Source: an uncultured Bacteroides sp.
GTDB taxonomy: Bacteria > Bacteroidota > Bacteroidia > Bacteroidales > Bacteroidaceae
Direction: 5' to 3'
DNA: 64,000 nucleotides
Assembly: GCA_902492205.1 (NCBI GenBank)
Contig: CABUKU010000004.1
Coordinates: 1 to 64,000, forward strand
Under the pieces are notes generated by a model. That model was given only the letters and a program-made list of their open reading frames with translations. It did no database searches and was not told the origin of the DNA. Below are positions 24,635-34,007 of the stretch, one piece after another. Position 1 is the stretch's first letter. Each line of letters starts with the position of its first letter. Position numbers and translations under genes: made by a program.

Positions 24635-27244
24635 ATGAAAAGGAAAAAAATATTTATAACTATGCTATCACTATTGATATGTAGTCTATCTGCTTGCAAA
24701 GTCAATAAAGAACAGATACCATCCAGAAACCCCCTTTCAGATGGATGGCAAGTACAGTCTTCCGGGAAGATAACTGCTCCGGATACTGTACTTTCAACAG
24801 AAAAATTTATCCCTGACGGGTGGTATAAAGCTACTGTACCTTCTACCATAATGGGAGTACTGATAGAGAACGGAGAATATCCCGATGTATTGGAAAGTGA
24901 GAATTATAAATCGGTAGACCGCACACGTTTTGATTCTTCTTGGTGGTATCGTAAAGAGTTTGCTTTGCCTGCATTATCGGCAGATAAGCATGTGTTACTC
25001 AACTTTGACGGCATCACTTATAGAGCCAATATATGGCTGAACGGTCACCTGTTGGCATCCAAAGACTCTATTTACGGCCCTTTCCGTCAGTTTACTTTAG
25101 ATATTACTCCTTATGCACAAGCTAAGAATGTATTGGCAGTGGAAGTATTTCGTGCACAACCGGGTGAACCGAATATCGGTTTTGTGGATTGGAATCCGCG
25201 TCCCGCAGATGAGAGCATGGGTATTTTCCGGGAAGTATATGTTTCGACAGTGGGAGACGTGGCAATGGCCCATACTGGAGTTCGGTCAAAAGTGAATACC
25301 GAGACTCTGAAAGAAGCATGGCTGAATATAGAAACCGAACTGACAAACCTTTCTTCCGAAAAGGTTGACGGAGAATTGGTAGGAACTATGGAAGGCATAA
25401 CATTCCAAGTTCCGGTAACTTTGGAAGCAGGAGAAACAAAGAATGTGAAGTTGTCGCCGGATCAGGTAAAGGAGTTATACTTTCAAAATCCTCGTATCTG
25501 GTGGTGCAATGGTTTGGGAAAGCCGGAACTATACCAACTTAATTTAGAGTTTAAGGTAAATGGCAAAGTCTCTGCCGAAGATGAAGTTACTTTCGGAGTA
25601 CGGGAAATAAAAGATTATTTCACTGATGAAGGACATAGGGGATTCATATTGAATGGCAAACCGGTATTAATAAAAGGAGCAGGCTGGACGGATGATATTT
25701 TCCTTCGTGATACTCCCGAGACTAATGAAATACAGGTGCAGTATGTACATGACATGAACTTGAATTGCATCCGTTTTGAAAACGTTTGGGGCACTTCACA
25801 GAACGTATATGACTTATGTGATAAATACGGATTAATGGTACTCGTTGGTTGGAGCTGCCATTGGGAATGGGAAGAATATCTGGGAACTCCGGTCGATCGT
25901 TATGGAGGTATTAAGTCCGAACAAGATATGAATCTGATTGCTGCTTCACTGAAAGATCAGGTGCTTTGGTTGCGCAATCACCCGTCTGTTATAGGTTGGT
26001 TTGTGGGAAGTGACATGTTGCCCCGTCCTGAACTCGAAGAGAAATATATGGCATTCCTTCCACTAATAGACGACCATCCTTATATTCAGTCTGCCGCCAT
26101 GCTCAAGAGTGATTTGACAGGTGCAAGCGGGATGAAGATGAGCGGACCATATGACTATGTGGGACCTAATTACTGGTATCTCAATACAGAAAACGGAGGA
26201 GCTTTCGGTTTCAATACGGAGACGGGCATAGGTGCACAGTTGCCTGTGATTGAATCTTTGCGGAAAATGATTCCTGCCGATAAACTGTGGCCTGTGAGCA
26301 ATGATGCGTGGTCTTACCATTGCACAGCTTCCAAATCGGCTATGAATACGTTGGATTTGTTGACTGAAACCATAGAAAGCAAATATGGCAAAGCCGAGGA
26401 TTTGGGAGACTACTTGAAGAAAGCCGATTTATTGAATTACGAAGGTACGCGCGCCATGTTCGAAGCTTTTCGTGTCAATCATCCAAAGGCAACGGGTATC
26501 GTGCAATGGATGTTGAACTCTGCATGGCCTTCACTTTATTGGCAGCTCTATGACTATTACCGCATACCGACCGCTGCTTATTATGGAGTGAAGAAAGGAA
26601 ACATGCCCCGGCAATTGATATATAATTATAAAGATGGAGTGGTTTATCTGGTTAATGAGGGATCCGATTCTGTAAACCTGAACGGAGAGTTCCGGCTTTA
26701 CGGATTGGATTCCAAATTAATAAAGGAAGGTAAAGCAGGTTTGAAAGCTGCATCGGGAGAAGTGGTCAAAGGCTTTGACATCCCCGCTGTAAAAGACAAT
26801 GCTTTTCTTTTCTTGCAGTTGACAGACGAACAGGGAAACAAAGTTGCCGATAACTGGTATTGCCTTTCAGCCATCCGGGATGAATATGATTGGGAAAAGA
26901 GCAATTGGGTATATACTCCTTTGAAAGTTACTGCCGATTTTAAGAAACTGGCTGCATTACCCGAAGCTACCTGCAAGGTGAATGCCACGATAAAAGGTGA
27001 TTTGCTGGAAGCAACTTTGGATAATCCGACCGGAAATATTGCATTCTTTACCCGTTTGGCTTTAAAGAATGAGCAGGGTGAGTTAATAACTCCTGTTTTC
27101 TGGGAAGATAATTACATAACTCTTTTACCGGGAGAAAAACTGACATTGGAATGTAACATTCCGTCTGCTGCTGCAAATAAGGGTAAGATGACTCTCGCTG
27201 TATCGGGCTGGAATCAAAAAGAACAAATAATAGAATTAAGATAA
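24635..27244 (+). CDS. GH2-family exo-beta-glycosidase, mannosidase/glucosaminidase type
   Basis: An 869-residue lipoprotein (lipobox ending at Cys21, LSAC). It has the GH2 order: sugar-binding jelly roll (about 35-205), immunoglobulin-like domain (210-325), TIM barrel (330-640) and C-terminal sandwiches. Acid/base and nucleophile positions read HPSVIGWFVGSD (Asp460) and FNTETG (Glu529). The Asp in place of the usual Asn-Glu is a trait of the exo-beta-D-glucosaminidase (CsxA) and mannosylglycoprotein endo-beta-mannosidase branch of GH2. This enzyme may therefore cut the Man-beta-1,4-GlcNAc core of N-glycans or remove glucosamine. It acts at the cell surface or in the periplasm. It is transcribed away from the ROK/SDR pair and towards the XylR-type regulator. 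Confidence 0.88.
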   Translation: MKRKKIFITMLSLLICSLSACKVNKEQIPSRNPLSDGWQVQSSGKITAPDTVLSTEKFIPDGWYKATVPSTIMGVLIENGEYPDVLESENYKSVDRTRFDSSWWYRKEFALPALSADKHVLLNFDGITYRANIWLNGHLLASKDSIYGPFRQFTLDITPYAQAKNVLAVEVFRAQPGEPNIGFVDWNPRPADESMGIFREVYVSTVGDVAMAHTGVRSKVNTETLKEAWLNIETELTNLSSEKVDGELVGTMEGITFQVPVTLEAGETKNVKLSPDQVKELYFQNPRIWWCNGLGKPELYQLNLEFKVNGKVSAEDEVTFGVREIKDYFTDEGHRGFILNGKPVLIKGAGWTDDIFLRDTPETNEIQVQYVHDMNLNCIRFENVWGTSQNVYDLCDKYGLMVLVGWSCHWEWEEYLGTPVDRYGGIKSEQDMNLIAASLKDQVLWLRNHPSVIGWFVGSDMLPRPELEEKYMAFLPLIDDHPYIQSAAMLKSDLTGASGMKMSGPYDYVGPNYWYLNTENGGAFGFNTETGIGAQLPVIESLRKMIPADKLWPVSNDAWSYHCTASKSAMNTLDLLTETIESKYGKAEDLGDYLKKADLLNYEGTRAMFEAFRVNHPKATGIVQWMLNSAWPSLYWQLYDYYRIPTAAYYGVKKGNMPRQLIYNYKDGVVYLVNEGSDSVNLNGEFRLYGLDSKLIKEGKAGLKAASGEVVKGFDIPAVKDNAFLFLQLTDEQGNKVADNWYCLSAIRDEYDWEKSNWVYTPLKVTADFKKLAALPEATCKVNATIKGDLLEATLDNPTGNIAFFTRLALKNEQGELITPVFWEDNYITLLPGEKLTLECNIPSAAANKGKMTLAVSGWNQKEQIIELR

Positions 27245-27383
27245 CTGTGTTAGGAAGGAAGCGGATAAAATGGGACCGGATTTGATTATATCGGGTTCAG
27301 TTCCATTTGCCTGCTTTTATTGTTTTTATAACATCCCTCTGTTTTAAGCACTTTCTTGCCGGCTGCTAACCCTTTTCCGAGGC

Positions 27384-27420
27384 ATGGCTAATCTGTTTTA
27401 TGCTTACACTTTAATAACTT
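27384..27420 (+). repeat. Dispersed repeat flank, copy 1
   Basis: These 37 bp are about 80 percent identical by eye to 57075-57111 (both run ATGGCTAA...TCTGTTT...ATGCT...ATAACTT) and lead directly into a TTGACA palindrome in both places. A second shared block follows each array (27569-27586 and 57172-57189; CTTAATAnTGCTGTTGAA). The two intergenic gaps thus hold related elements about 120-200 bp long. Confidence 0.7.
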
Positions 27421-27498
27421 GACAACTGTAAAGTATTAACTTGACAACTGTCAATTATATACTTGACACCTGTCAATTAATAACTTGACAGCTGTCAA
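27419..27498 (+). repeat. Four-copy TTGACA palindrome array, 22-bp period
   Basis: Units start at 27419, 27441, 27463 and 27485, each 22 bp apart, with consensus TTGACAnCTGTCAA; the first is degenerate. The flanks AAGTTATTAAAGTGTC and ACACTTTAATAACTT are inverted copies, so the whole array can fold into a long stem. The remainder of the 27245-27665 gap holds no gene that I can support. Confidence 0.85.
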
Positions 27499-27628
27499 GT
27501 TATTAAAGTGTCGGCTTAAATGAGTTTATGAATAGGCAATAAACAGCTTAACAGATGCTTATAAATGCCTTAATACTGCTGTTGAACAGAGTTAAGAAAA
27601 CTATAAACCAGAAAAAAGGATAAATAAG

Positions 27629-27658
27629 TTTGCATATAGAAACAAATTCTTATTTTTG
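27629..27658 (+). promoter_or_regulatory. xylR-type gene promoter, near-leaderless
   Basis: TTTG (27629-27632), an 18-bp spacer and TATTTTTG (27651-27658) fit the Bacteroides consensus with a spacer one base short. The -7 box ends only 7 bp before the ATG at 27666, so the mRNA would have almost no leader. Confidence 0.55.
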
Positions 27659-27665
27659 TACAACT

Positions 27666-28823
27666 ATGGTCAGACTCATTCTATCGACAGATTTTACAGA
27701 ATCCTTTGCCCACCATTTGCTGAAAGGTATTCTGGAGTATTCCAAGAAGCACGAACCTTGGGTGGTCTGCAAAATGCCCCCGGCTTACAGGGAGTACTAT
27801 GGAATAGACGGTGTTCTCAGTTGGGCGAAGAAATGGAAAGCAGATGCAATCATCTCACAGTTCGAGAATGATGATCCTGTCGGTGTCTTTCGTGAGAATG
27901 GCATTATAGCCATAGCACAGGATTATAAATCATGTTTCACTTCCATTCCCAATATAACAAGCAATTACCGGTTGGCAGGTTATATGGCTGCCGATTTCTT
28001 TATTAACAAGGGCTTCCGTAACTTTGCCTTTTATGGTTATAAAGATACTGTTTGGTCTGACGGGCGTTGTGAAGGATTCCTCAGCCGCATCACCGAGAAA
28101 GGTTTTGGAAATAGCTTTTATGAATACCGGGAGAATTTCGGGGACTATTGGCATTATGAATCGACCGACCTTGCCGATTGGTTAAAGTCACTGCCCCGTT
28201 CCACGGCCCTGCTTGCTTGCGATGACAGCCGGGGAAACAGAATTACGGAAATATGCCGGGTGATAGGTATCAGGATTCCCGAGGAGTTGGCAGTGCTGGG
28301 AGTGGATGATGACGAGTTGAGTTGTAATTTGTCCGATCCTCCATTGTCGAGTATCCACATGAATGTGGAGAAAGGCGGATATGAAGCTGCAAAGTTGATA
28401 GACCGGTTAAGAGAGGACAGGGACGCGGCATATACGGATGTTTTCATTGAACCGACAAAGGTGGTTAACAGATTTTCAACGGATATTTATTCGACTACCG
28501 ATCCTCATGTGCTTGCTGCGCTGCAATACATTCATCAAAACCTGGCTTCCACTATTAAAGTATTCAATGTAGTGAATCAGGTTCCGCTTTCGCGCCGTTT
28601 GTTGGAAGTAAGGTTCAAGCAAGTTACCGGAGTGCCTATTTATCAGTATATTTTTAACCTGCGCATGGAGCGGTTTGCACAGTTGCTTTTAGACAGCGAT
28701 GATCCTATTATTGATGTGGCTGCAAGTGTGGGACTGACGAACTATAAGAATCTGGCAAGACAATTTGAATTATATAAAGAATGTACTCCTTCCGAGTATA
28801 GGAAGAAACATAGAATGAAATAA
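27666..28823 (+). CDS. XylR-type transcriptional regulator
   Basis: A 385-residue fusion of a LacI/periplasmic-binding-like sensor (about 1-270; VRLILSTDFTESFAHHLLKG, then WADAII-like and LAVLGVDDDEL motifs) and a C-terminal AraC helix-turn-helix pair (about 285-385; VPLSRRLLEVRFKQVTG, DVAASVGLTNYKNLARQF, PSEYRKKHR). This is the domain order of E. coli XylR and its Bacteroides relatives that control sugar use. I moved the start from the TTG at 27630, which is part of the promoter TTTG box, to ATG 27666, which gives the family N-terminus. It lies between the GH2 and CBM9-like genes and is their probable regulator. Confidence 0.9.
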   Translation: MVRLILSTDFTESFAHHLLKGILEYSKKHEPWVVCKMPPAYREYYGIDGVLSWAKKWKADAIISQFENDDPVGVFRENGIIAIAQDYKSCFTSIPNITSNYRLAGYMAADFFINKGFRNFAFYGYKDTVWSDGRCEGFLSRITEKGFGNSFYEYRENFGDYWHYESTDLADWLKSLPRSTALLACDDSRGNRITEICRVIGIRIPEELAVLGVDDDELSCNLSDPPLSSIHMNVEKGGYEAAKLIDRLREDRDAAYTDVFIEPTKVVNRFSTDIYSTTDPHVLAALQYIHQNLASTIKVFNVVNQVPLSRRLLEVRFKQVTGVPIYQYIFNLRMERFAQLLLDSDDPIIDVAASVGLTNYKNLARQFELYKECTPSEYRKKHRMK

Positions 28824-28844
28824 AAACTAAATACTATCAATGCT

Positions 28845-29903
28845 ATGAAAAAGATAATCTTATTTGCTTTCACGCTGTTGCTCACCGGCTTCCCTATGGT
28901 TGCACAAAATTTGTTCTCGAAGTATGCTCCGATGCTCACACAGCCCGACGGATATGTTTGTTACCGCACTGACGGCAAACTGAAGATAGACGGCAAACTG
29001 GATGAAGCATCTTGGCAGAAAGCACAACCCACTTCCGCCTTTGCCGATATTAGTGGAGAAGGTTTTCCGAAACCAAAATATGAAACCCGTGCAAAGATGC
29101 TTTGGGATGATGAATATTTATATATAGGAGCCGTGTTGCAGGAAGAAGATATAAAAGCAAAGCTGACACAGCGCGACACGATTATTTATTATGATAATGA
29201 CTTTGAGGTGTTCATTGATCCCGATGGTGACGGACATCATTATTATGAGATAGAAACAAATGCCCGTGGTGTAATCTTCGATTTAATGCTTGACAAACCT
29301 TACCGGAGCAAAGGAAACTTTTTGTTGCAGTGGGACTGCCCGGGATTGCAACTTGCCGTTCACCATGACGGAACTCTCAATAATCCGAAAGACAAGGATA
29401 GGCAATGGAGTGTGGAAATGGCTATTCCTTATAAAGCATTGATGATGAATTTCGATAATCCGTTGAAAGCGGGAAACTATTGGCGCATTAACTTCTCAAG
29501 GGTGCAATGGCTGAAAGCCGGAGGTCCGGAGGAAAATTGGGTATGGATGCCTACGGGGAAAATAGATATGCACATGCCCGACCGTTGGGGATTCCTTTAT
29601 TTTTCCGGTAATGTTGTGGGTAGCGGACAGGAAGATTTTCACTATCCCTATAATATGGCTGCATACAAGCTTCTTTGGTCAATGTTTTATGCACAGCAAG
29701 AAAACTATGCAAAATACGGAAGTTATTTGCAAACTAAAGAAGACTTTCATCTGACCGATGCAGAATTGAAAGGTTTACCGAAGGGAACAGAAATAACTAT
29801 TGACGCAACAAAGAACTTGTACGAGATTGCAATAACTATTCCTCAGGAGAAAGTTCGTTATGTAGTCAATAATGAAGGACGTTTCTATCTGGCTATCATG
29901 TAA
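28845..29903 (+). CDS. Secreted CBM9-like carbohydrate-binding protein
   Basis: A 352-residue exported protein with a signal peptide cleaved near PMVAQ (residue 21). It carries the CBM9-like fold seen in many Bacteroidota proteins (DGKLDEASWQKAQ, LWDDEYLYIGAVLQEED, DNDFEVFIDPDGDGHHYYEIE, WRINFSRVQW). Acidic residues in the FIDPDGDG loop may hold calcium. The family includes sugar binders and proteins of unknown function next to glycoside hydrolases. It follows the XylR-type gene by 21 bp. Its last 19 bp overlap the end of the convergent TonB-receptor gene, so neither gene has a separate terminator there. Confidence 0.85.
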   Translation: MKKIILFAFTLLLTGFPMVAQNLFSKYAPMLTQPDGYVCYRTDGKLKIDGKLDEASWQKAQPTSAFADISGEGFPKPKYETRAKMLWDDEYLYIGAVLQEEDIKAKLTQRDTIIYYDNDFEVFIDPDGDGHHYYEIETNARGVIFDLMLDKPYRSKGNFLLQWDCPGLQLAVHHDGTLNNPKDKDRQWSVEMAIPYKALMMNFDNPLKAGNYWRINFSRVQWLKAGGPEENWVWMPTGKIDMHMPDRWGFLYFSGNVVGSGQEDFHYPYNMAAYKLLWSMFYAQQENYAKYGSYLQTKEDFHLTDAELKGLPKGTEITIDATKNLYEIAITIPQEKVRYVVNNEGRFYLAIM

Positions 29904-32695
29904 GAAGAACGCATCGGGATGCTCATGGATCCATTTGCTCCTCCGGCTTTAGGAAACATGCTGAAGCTGTAGGTAAAGGTACACATGAAATAGCTACCGG
30001 GAATATTAGTACGGTAATTGCTTATTACAGAGTTTGATACATATCTCGATATATTCTTCTTAGCTTGAAGTATATCATTTATGGTAGCTTTAATTATGCC
30101 GCTGCCTAATTTCTTTTTGTTGAATATCTCCCGGTAGATAGAGGCATTCCAGATAACTTCGGAGTAGTTATATCCTTCTCCGTATCCGGCTTTTTGTGTC
30201 CATTTTACATTGGATTCTATTCTGAACTTGAAAGGGAGCTGATAGTTTATCATTCCGTCAATTCCCCAGTCGAAAGTATTTGTGTTACTTTCCGGCTGGT
30301 TTTTATTGTCTGTCATTGCATATGTAAAGTTCAATCCGGATGTGAAGCTCAGTTTCTCTGAAAAATACATGAATTGAGGACTCTCATTAATGTTAAATTG
30401 GTGCATGGTATTCATGTCACTATTCAAAAGGTTCTTGGATTGACTTAAAGCCGAATATATGGAATTACCGATTCTGAATTTCTTGTTTTTCAATGGAATG
30501 CTGAAATGACTATTAATATTGAAGTTCCAATTGCCGTTTACATTCTCATAAGTAGTCATTCTGAATCCGGTTTCGGGATTAATGGTAACAGCAGACTGAA
30601 TATCATTGAATGAAAACCGTCCGAATAAACTCAGGTAATAATATGATTGTGATTTGGTACTGGAACCATTGAAACTTGCGTTAATCATATTCATAAAGTT
30701 GGACTTCAGGTTAGGATTACCTTTCACACTGTTCGTTGGGTTACTCACATCTACAAAGTCTTGTAACTGACTTGCGGACGGTTGGGTTATATAACCGTTG
30801 TAACTGATTCGCAAGCTCTTTCGTTCAGAGAACCTATATTGAAAGTTAAGTATGGGAGAGAAGTTAACGGTGTGCTGTTCTATTTTGGAAATTATCGAGT
30901 CTCCTATAATGTTGGGTACATGTTTGTCATATTCAACAACAGAATATTTGGCAGCCTCTTTATTGGATGGTTGCAAAGTTTTATTGGTAGAGGAGCTTAA
31001 ATCCACATTAAGACCTACAGTGTAATCATACTTTTTCTTCTTTACTCTGAAGTTTGCAGTGAAGCGTTGCGTAGTCACAAATCTTTGGGTGCTTCTGCTT
31101 TGGGTGGGGTTCAGTTGGATTGAATCCGGACAGTTTGAAGGATCAAAGAAATCATAGGCACTACGTACATTTTCTCCATTGCTTAGTGACAAATTATAGG
31201 CTAACTGTACAAAATAATCTTTCTTAATAGGTTCCACATAAGATAGTTGCCCATTAAAATTATAACTGTTGTTGTCACCTTCGGAACGCTGGTTAATCAA
31301 AGAATCCCTGTTATATATTCCATTTTCATATAACCTTTGTTTCCAATCATAAAAATCCTGTGATTTGTCATCCCTTATATCATTGTTAATGGAAGTGCTC
31401 AGCACCCTTCCTTTCTTCTTGAATTTATATGCATAGTCGAGTCCGATGCGGACATTAAAGCCATTGCTCCGGTCGTTTCTTTGAGAATATCCGTTATATA
31501 AAGTATCGGAATTTGCATTCAAGTTTGAGAAACGATTGTGGTTGACACCATTTCCGTTCTTATAGCCAAAGTTGGTTTGTAATACGAATTTATGCTTTTT
31601 ATTCGGCTCCCATTGTATGCGTGAGTTATAGTTAAACCGTTTGGAACGATCGTTGGATATATTGTCGTTGGTTTCGTATAGTTTGTTCTTATCAGAAACA
31701 AAAGTTTCAGTTTCGGAATAAGTTTCTTGTTCTGTATTCGATGTATTATAAGATACACTTCCGTTTAATTTGAGCTTTTTAGAAATGTCTTTATTAATGT
31801 TGAAGGCAATATTGCCATTCTCATTTTCTCCTACCATACTGCCCCACATGGGATTCGTTGCATTTTCTTTACTCATGTAAAGTGAGTATTGGTCTTGATT
31901 CAGCATGGCATTCACATTGACATCCGCATTATATCTGTATTTGCCATCACTTTTCACATCATGTCCCAATCCACCGTTTGCTCCTGCTAATATGGCAACT
32001 TTCATTTCTTCTTTTAGAGACAAGTTGATAACGGTTTCTTTCTTTTCATCATCGAAACCGCTCATTTCTGCGGCTTCGCTGTTTTTCTCATATACCTGTA
32101 CTTTGTTTACCATTTCGGCAGGGAGTGTCTTGGAAGCAAGATCGGGATCTCCGGAAAAGAAATTCTTGCCGTCTACCATAATCTTTGTTACTTTCTTTCC
32201 TTGCACGCTGATATTTCCTTTATCGTCAATAGTAACATTTGGCAATATTTTAAGCAACTCTTTGACAGTGGCATTTTCGGGAACTTTAAAAGAGCCAGAA
32301 TTATATTCGAGAGTGTCACCTTTTATAGATATAGCCGGGGCGTCTCCCCTTACAACAACTTCATCCAATCTGATGTCTTGCTCGGATAACTCAATGTTTC
32401 CAAGATTGAGAGTCCTGCTTTTGGTAAAGGAGACGGTTTCATATTTCTTCTTGTATCCTATAAAGGATATTTCCATTATAGTCTCTTTCTTTATAGTAGT
32501 AATAGAGAAATAGCCTTTGGAGTTACTAACAGTTCCTTGTATAAAGGTGCTGTCCTTAGGAGATAATAAACGGACTGTGGCACTCTCGACAGGTTGCTTG
32601 TCTTTATCCTCGATAATTCCGGAAACTGTAAATGATTTCTGGGCGCAAACAGAATTAGTTATGATAATGAATAATATCACGAAGTAATATTTCAT
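29885..32695 (-). CDS. TonB-dependent receptor-like outer-membrane beta-barrel
   Basis: A 936-residue outer-membrane protein with a signal peptide (cleaved after SVCA, residue 18), a carboxypeptidase-regulatory-like beta-sandwich (about 22-105; GIIEDKDKQPVESATVRLL), a plug-like segment (KELLKILPNVTIDDKGNISV) and a barrel of the OMP_b-brl_3 type. It has no SusD partner and lacks SusC length features, which places it in the orphan receptor group of Bacteroidota. The substrate is unknown. The gene stands alone: upstream is a 60-bp gap to the MFS gene on the same strand, and downstream it overlaps the CBM9-like gene by 19 bp. Confidence 0.88.
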   Translation of the reverse strand: MKYYFVILFIIITNSVCAQKSFTVSGIIEDKDKQPVESATVRLLSPKDSTFIQGTVSNSKGYFSITTIKKETIMEISFIGYKKKYETVSFTKSRTLNLGNIELSEQDIRLDEVVVRGDAPAISIKGDTLEYNSGSFKVPENATVKELLKILPNVTIDDKGNISVQGKKVTKIMVDGKNFFSGDPDLASKTLPAEMVNKVQVYEKNSEAAEMSGFDDEKKETVINLSLKEEMKVAILAGANGGLGHDVKSDGKYRYNADVNVNAMLNQDQYSLYMSKENATNPMWGSMVGENENGNIAFNINKDISKKLKLNGSVSYNTSNTEQETYSETETFVSDKNKLYETNDNISNDRSKRFNYNSRIQWEPNKKHKFVLQTNFGYKNGNGVNHNRFSNLNANSDTLYNGYSQRNDRSNGFNVRIGLDYAYKFKKKGRVLSTSINNDIRDDKSQDFYDWKQRLYENGIYNRDSLINQRSEGDNNSYNFNGQLSYVEPIKKDYFVQLAYNLSLSNGENVRSAYDFFDPSNCPDSIQLNPTQSRSTQRFVTTQRFTANFRVKKKKYDYTVGLNVDLSSSTNKTLQPSNKEAAKYSVVEYDKHVPNIIGDSIISKIEQHTVNFSPILNFQYRFSERKSLRISYNGYITQPSASQLQDFVDVSNPTNSVKGNPNLKSNFMNMINASFNGSSTKSQSYYYLSLFGRFSFNDIQSAVTINPETGFRMTTYENVNGNWNFNINSHFSIPLKNKKFRIGNSIYSALSQSKNLLNSDMNTMHQFNINESPQFMYFSEKLSFTSGLNFTYAMTDNKNQPESNTNTFDWGIDGMINYQLPFKFRIESNVKWTQKAGYGEGYNYSEVIWNASIYREIFNKKKLGSGIIKATINDILQAKKNISRYVSNSVISNYRTNIPGSYFMCTFTYSFSMFPKAGGANGSMSIPMRSSYMIAR

Positions 32696-32755
32696 TTGCC
32701 GTTTAAGTTTTGTGTTGTTAACGACAAATGAAAGAATAAATATTCATATAAGCAA

Positions 32756-33931
32756 TTAATCTTTGGAGAAAATGGTGATTAATAGAGAAATAGCTGTTAA
32801 ACATATACCTACTCCGATCACTCCTTGCCATCCGAACCAGTGCCAGAAAGTCCCTGCCAAGAACGTTCCCAATGAACCACCGATAAAATAGGTAGTCATG
32901 AAAATTGTATTGATGCGGTTGGCTGCTTTGGGTGATAGTTCAAAGATACTTGTTTGATTGCTTAATTGAATGCATTGCATGCCGATGTCTATGATAATAA
33001 TTCCGGCTATTAGGCCTATATATGTATTTCCTCCTGAATAGAATAATAACCAAGCGAAGAGGATCAGTGCACATCCGATGTAGTTGAATCGTTTAACACC
33101 AACCTGTTTCACATACTTACCTACAAAAGAAGCCGATAGAGCCCCGGCTACTCCACATAATCCCAATAATCCTACTATATTACTTCCTGCATAGAAAGGA
33201 GGTAATTCCATTTTAAAAGCCAAACAGGACCACATTGCAAGGAAAGAACCAAAAGCCAAAGCGGCTCTGATGGAATAGATACGTAATTCAGGATATTCTT
33301 TTATCAGAAGAAGAAGGGATTTCATCAAATCAATATATTTACCTTTAAAGGTTGGAGTTATATTGGGCAAAACTTTAATGACTACTGCCGAGCAGATCAG
33401 CATAAGTATAGCAGCAATGAAGAACATGGCGCGCCATCCGAGATATTCTCCGATAAGTCCACTGATAACCCGGGAAGCTAATATACCTGTCAATAACCCC
33501 GAGATAACAATCCCCACATTACGTCCTTTCATTTCCGGTTTGGAAAACTGGGAAGCAATGGGTACAAATATTTGAGGCATTACGGAACACATTCCGGTAA
33601 GAAAAGAAGCCGGTAGGATAATATAAATATTCGGTGAAAGTCCAATTGTCAATAAAGAGAGTATTAAAATAGAAAAGCTGACAAGAATAATCCTTTTCCG
33701 TTGAAACATATCTCCTAAAGGTATGATGAATAACAAGCCTATGGCATAACCTACCTGTGTAATCATGGCAATAAGATTGGCCTTAAATTCTGAAATTCCA
33801 AGGTCATGGCTAATCATGGAAAGCAAAGGTTGGTTATAGTATATGTTGGCTACTGATATTCCTGCGGCAATGGCAAGGGTCCAGAGTAGGGATGCGGGTA
33901 ATCCTTCGTTTTCTTTTAGAGACAGTTTCAT
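32756..33931 (-). CDS. MFS transporter, probable drug or metabolite efflux
   Basis: A 391-residue membrane protein with about 12 helices and the MFS loop motif GDMFQRKRII between helices 2 and 3. The N-terminal signature SVANIYYNQPLLSMISHDLG is shared with the YgaY/YnfM-like efflux group. It has no sugar-locus partners: upstream is the terminator of the TlpA operon and downstream the orphan beta-barrel gene. Export of a small organic molecule is likelier than sugar import, but the substrate cannot be inferred. Confidence 0.87.
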   Translation of the reverse strand: MKLSLKENEGLPASLLWTLAIAAGISVANIYYNQPLLSMISHDLGISEFKANLIAMITQVGYAIGLLFIIPLGDMFQRKRIILVSFSILILSLLTIGLSPNIYIILPASFLTGMCSVMPQIFVPIASQFSKPEMKGRNVGIVISGLLTGILASRVISGLIGEYLGWRAMFFIAAILMLICSAVVIKVLPNITPTFKGKYIDLMKSLLLLIKEYPELRIYSIRAALAFGSFLAMWSCLAFKMELPPFYAGSNIVGLLGLCGVAGALSASFVGKYVKQVGVKRFNYIGCALILFAWLLFYSGGNTYIGLIAGIIIIDIGMQCIQLSNQTSIFELSPKAANRINTIFMTTYFIGGSLGTFLAGTFWHWFGWQGVIGVGICLTAISLLITIFSKD

Positions 33932-33954
33932 CTTTTTTCGGTAAATGTAATGAA

Positions 33955-33986
33955 AAAAGTCCTGAGAATAAATTCCCAGGACTTTT
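33955..33986 (-). terminator. Terminator of the ECF/SusCD/TlpA operon
   Basis: AAAAGTCCTG (33955-33964) pairs with CAGGACTTTT (33977-33986), a 10-bp stem with a 12-nt loop and A/T-rich ends. It lies 22 bp beyond the stop of the last TlpA-like gene and just before the MFS start. Confidence 0.75.
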
Positions 33987-34007
33987 CTTATTAAACAGAT
34001 TCTATTG

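Noticed and set aside
31905..32513. Plus-strand open frame of 202 codons
   Set aside because: It is fully antisense to the well-supported TonB-receptor gene, and its Ser/Phe-rich composition is what a shadow of a Lys/Glu-rich coding strand gives.
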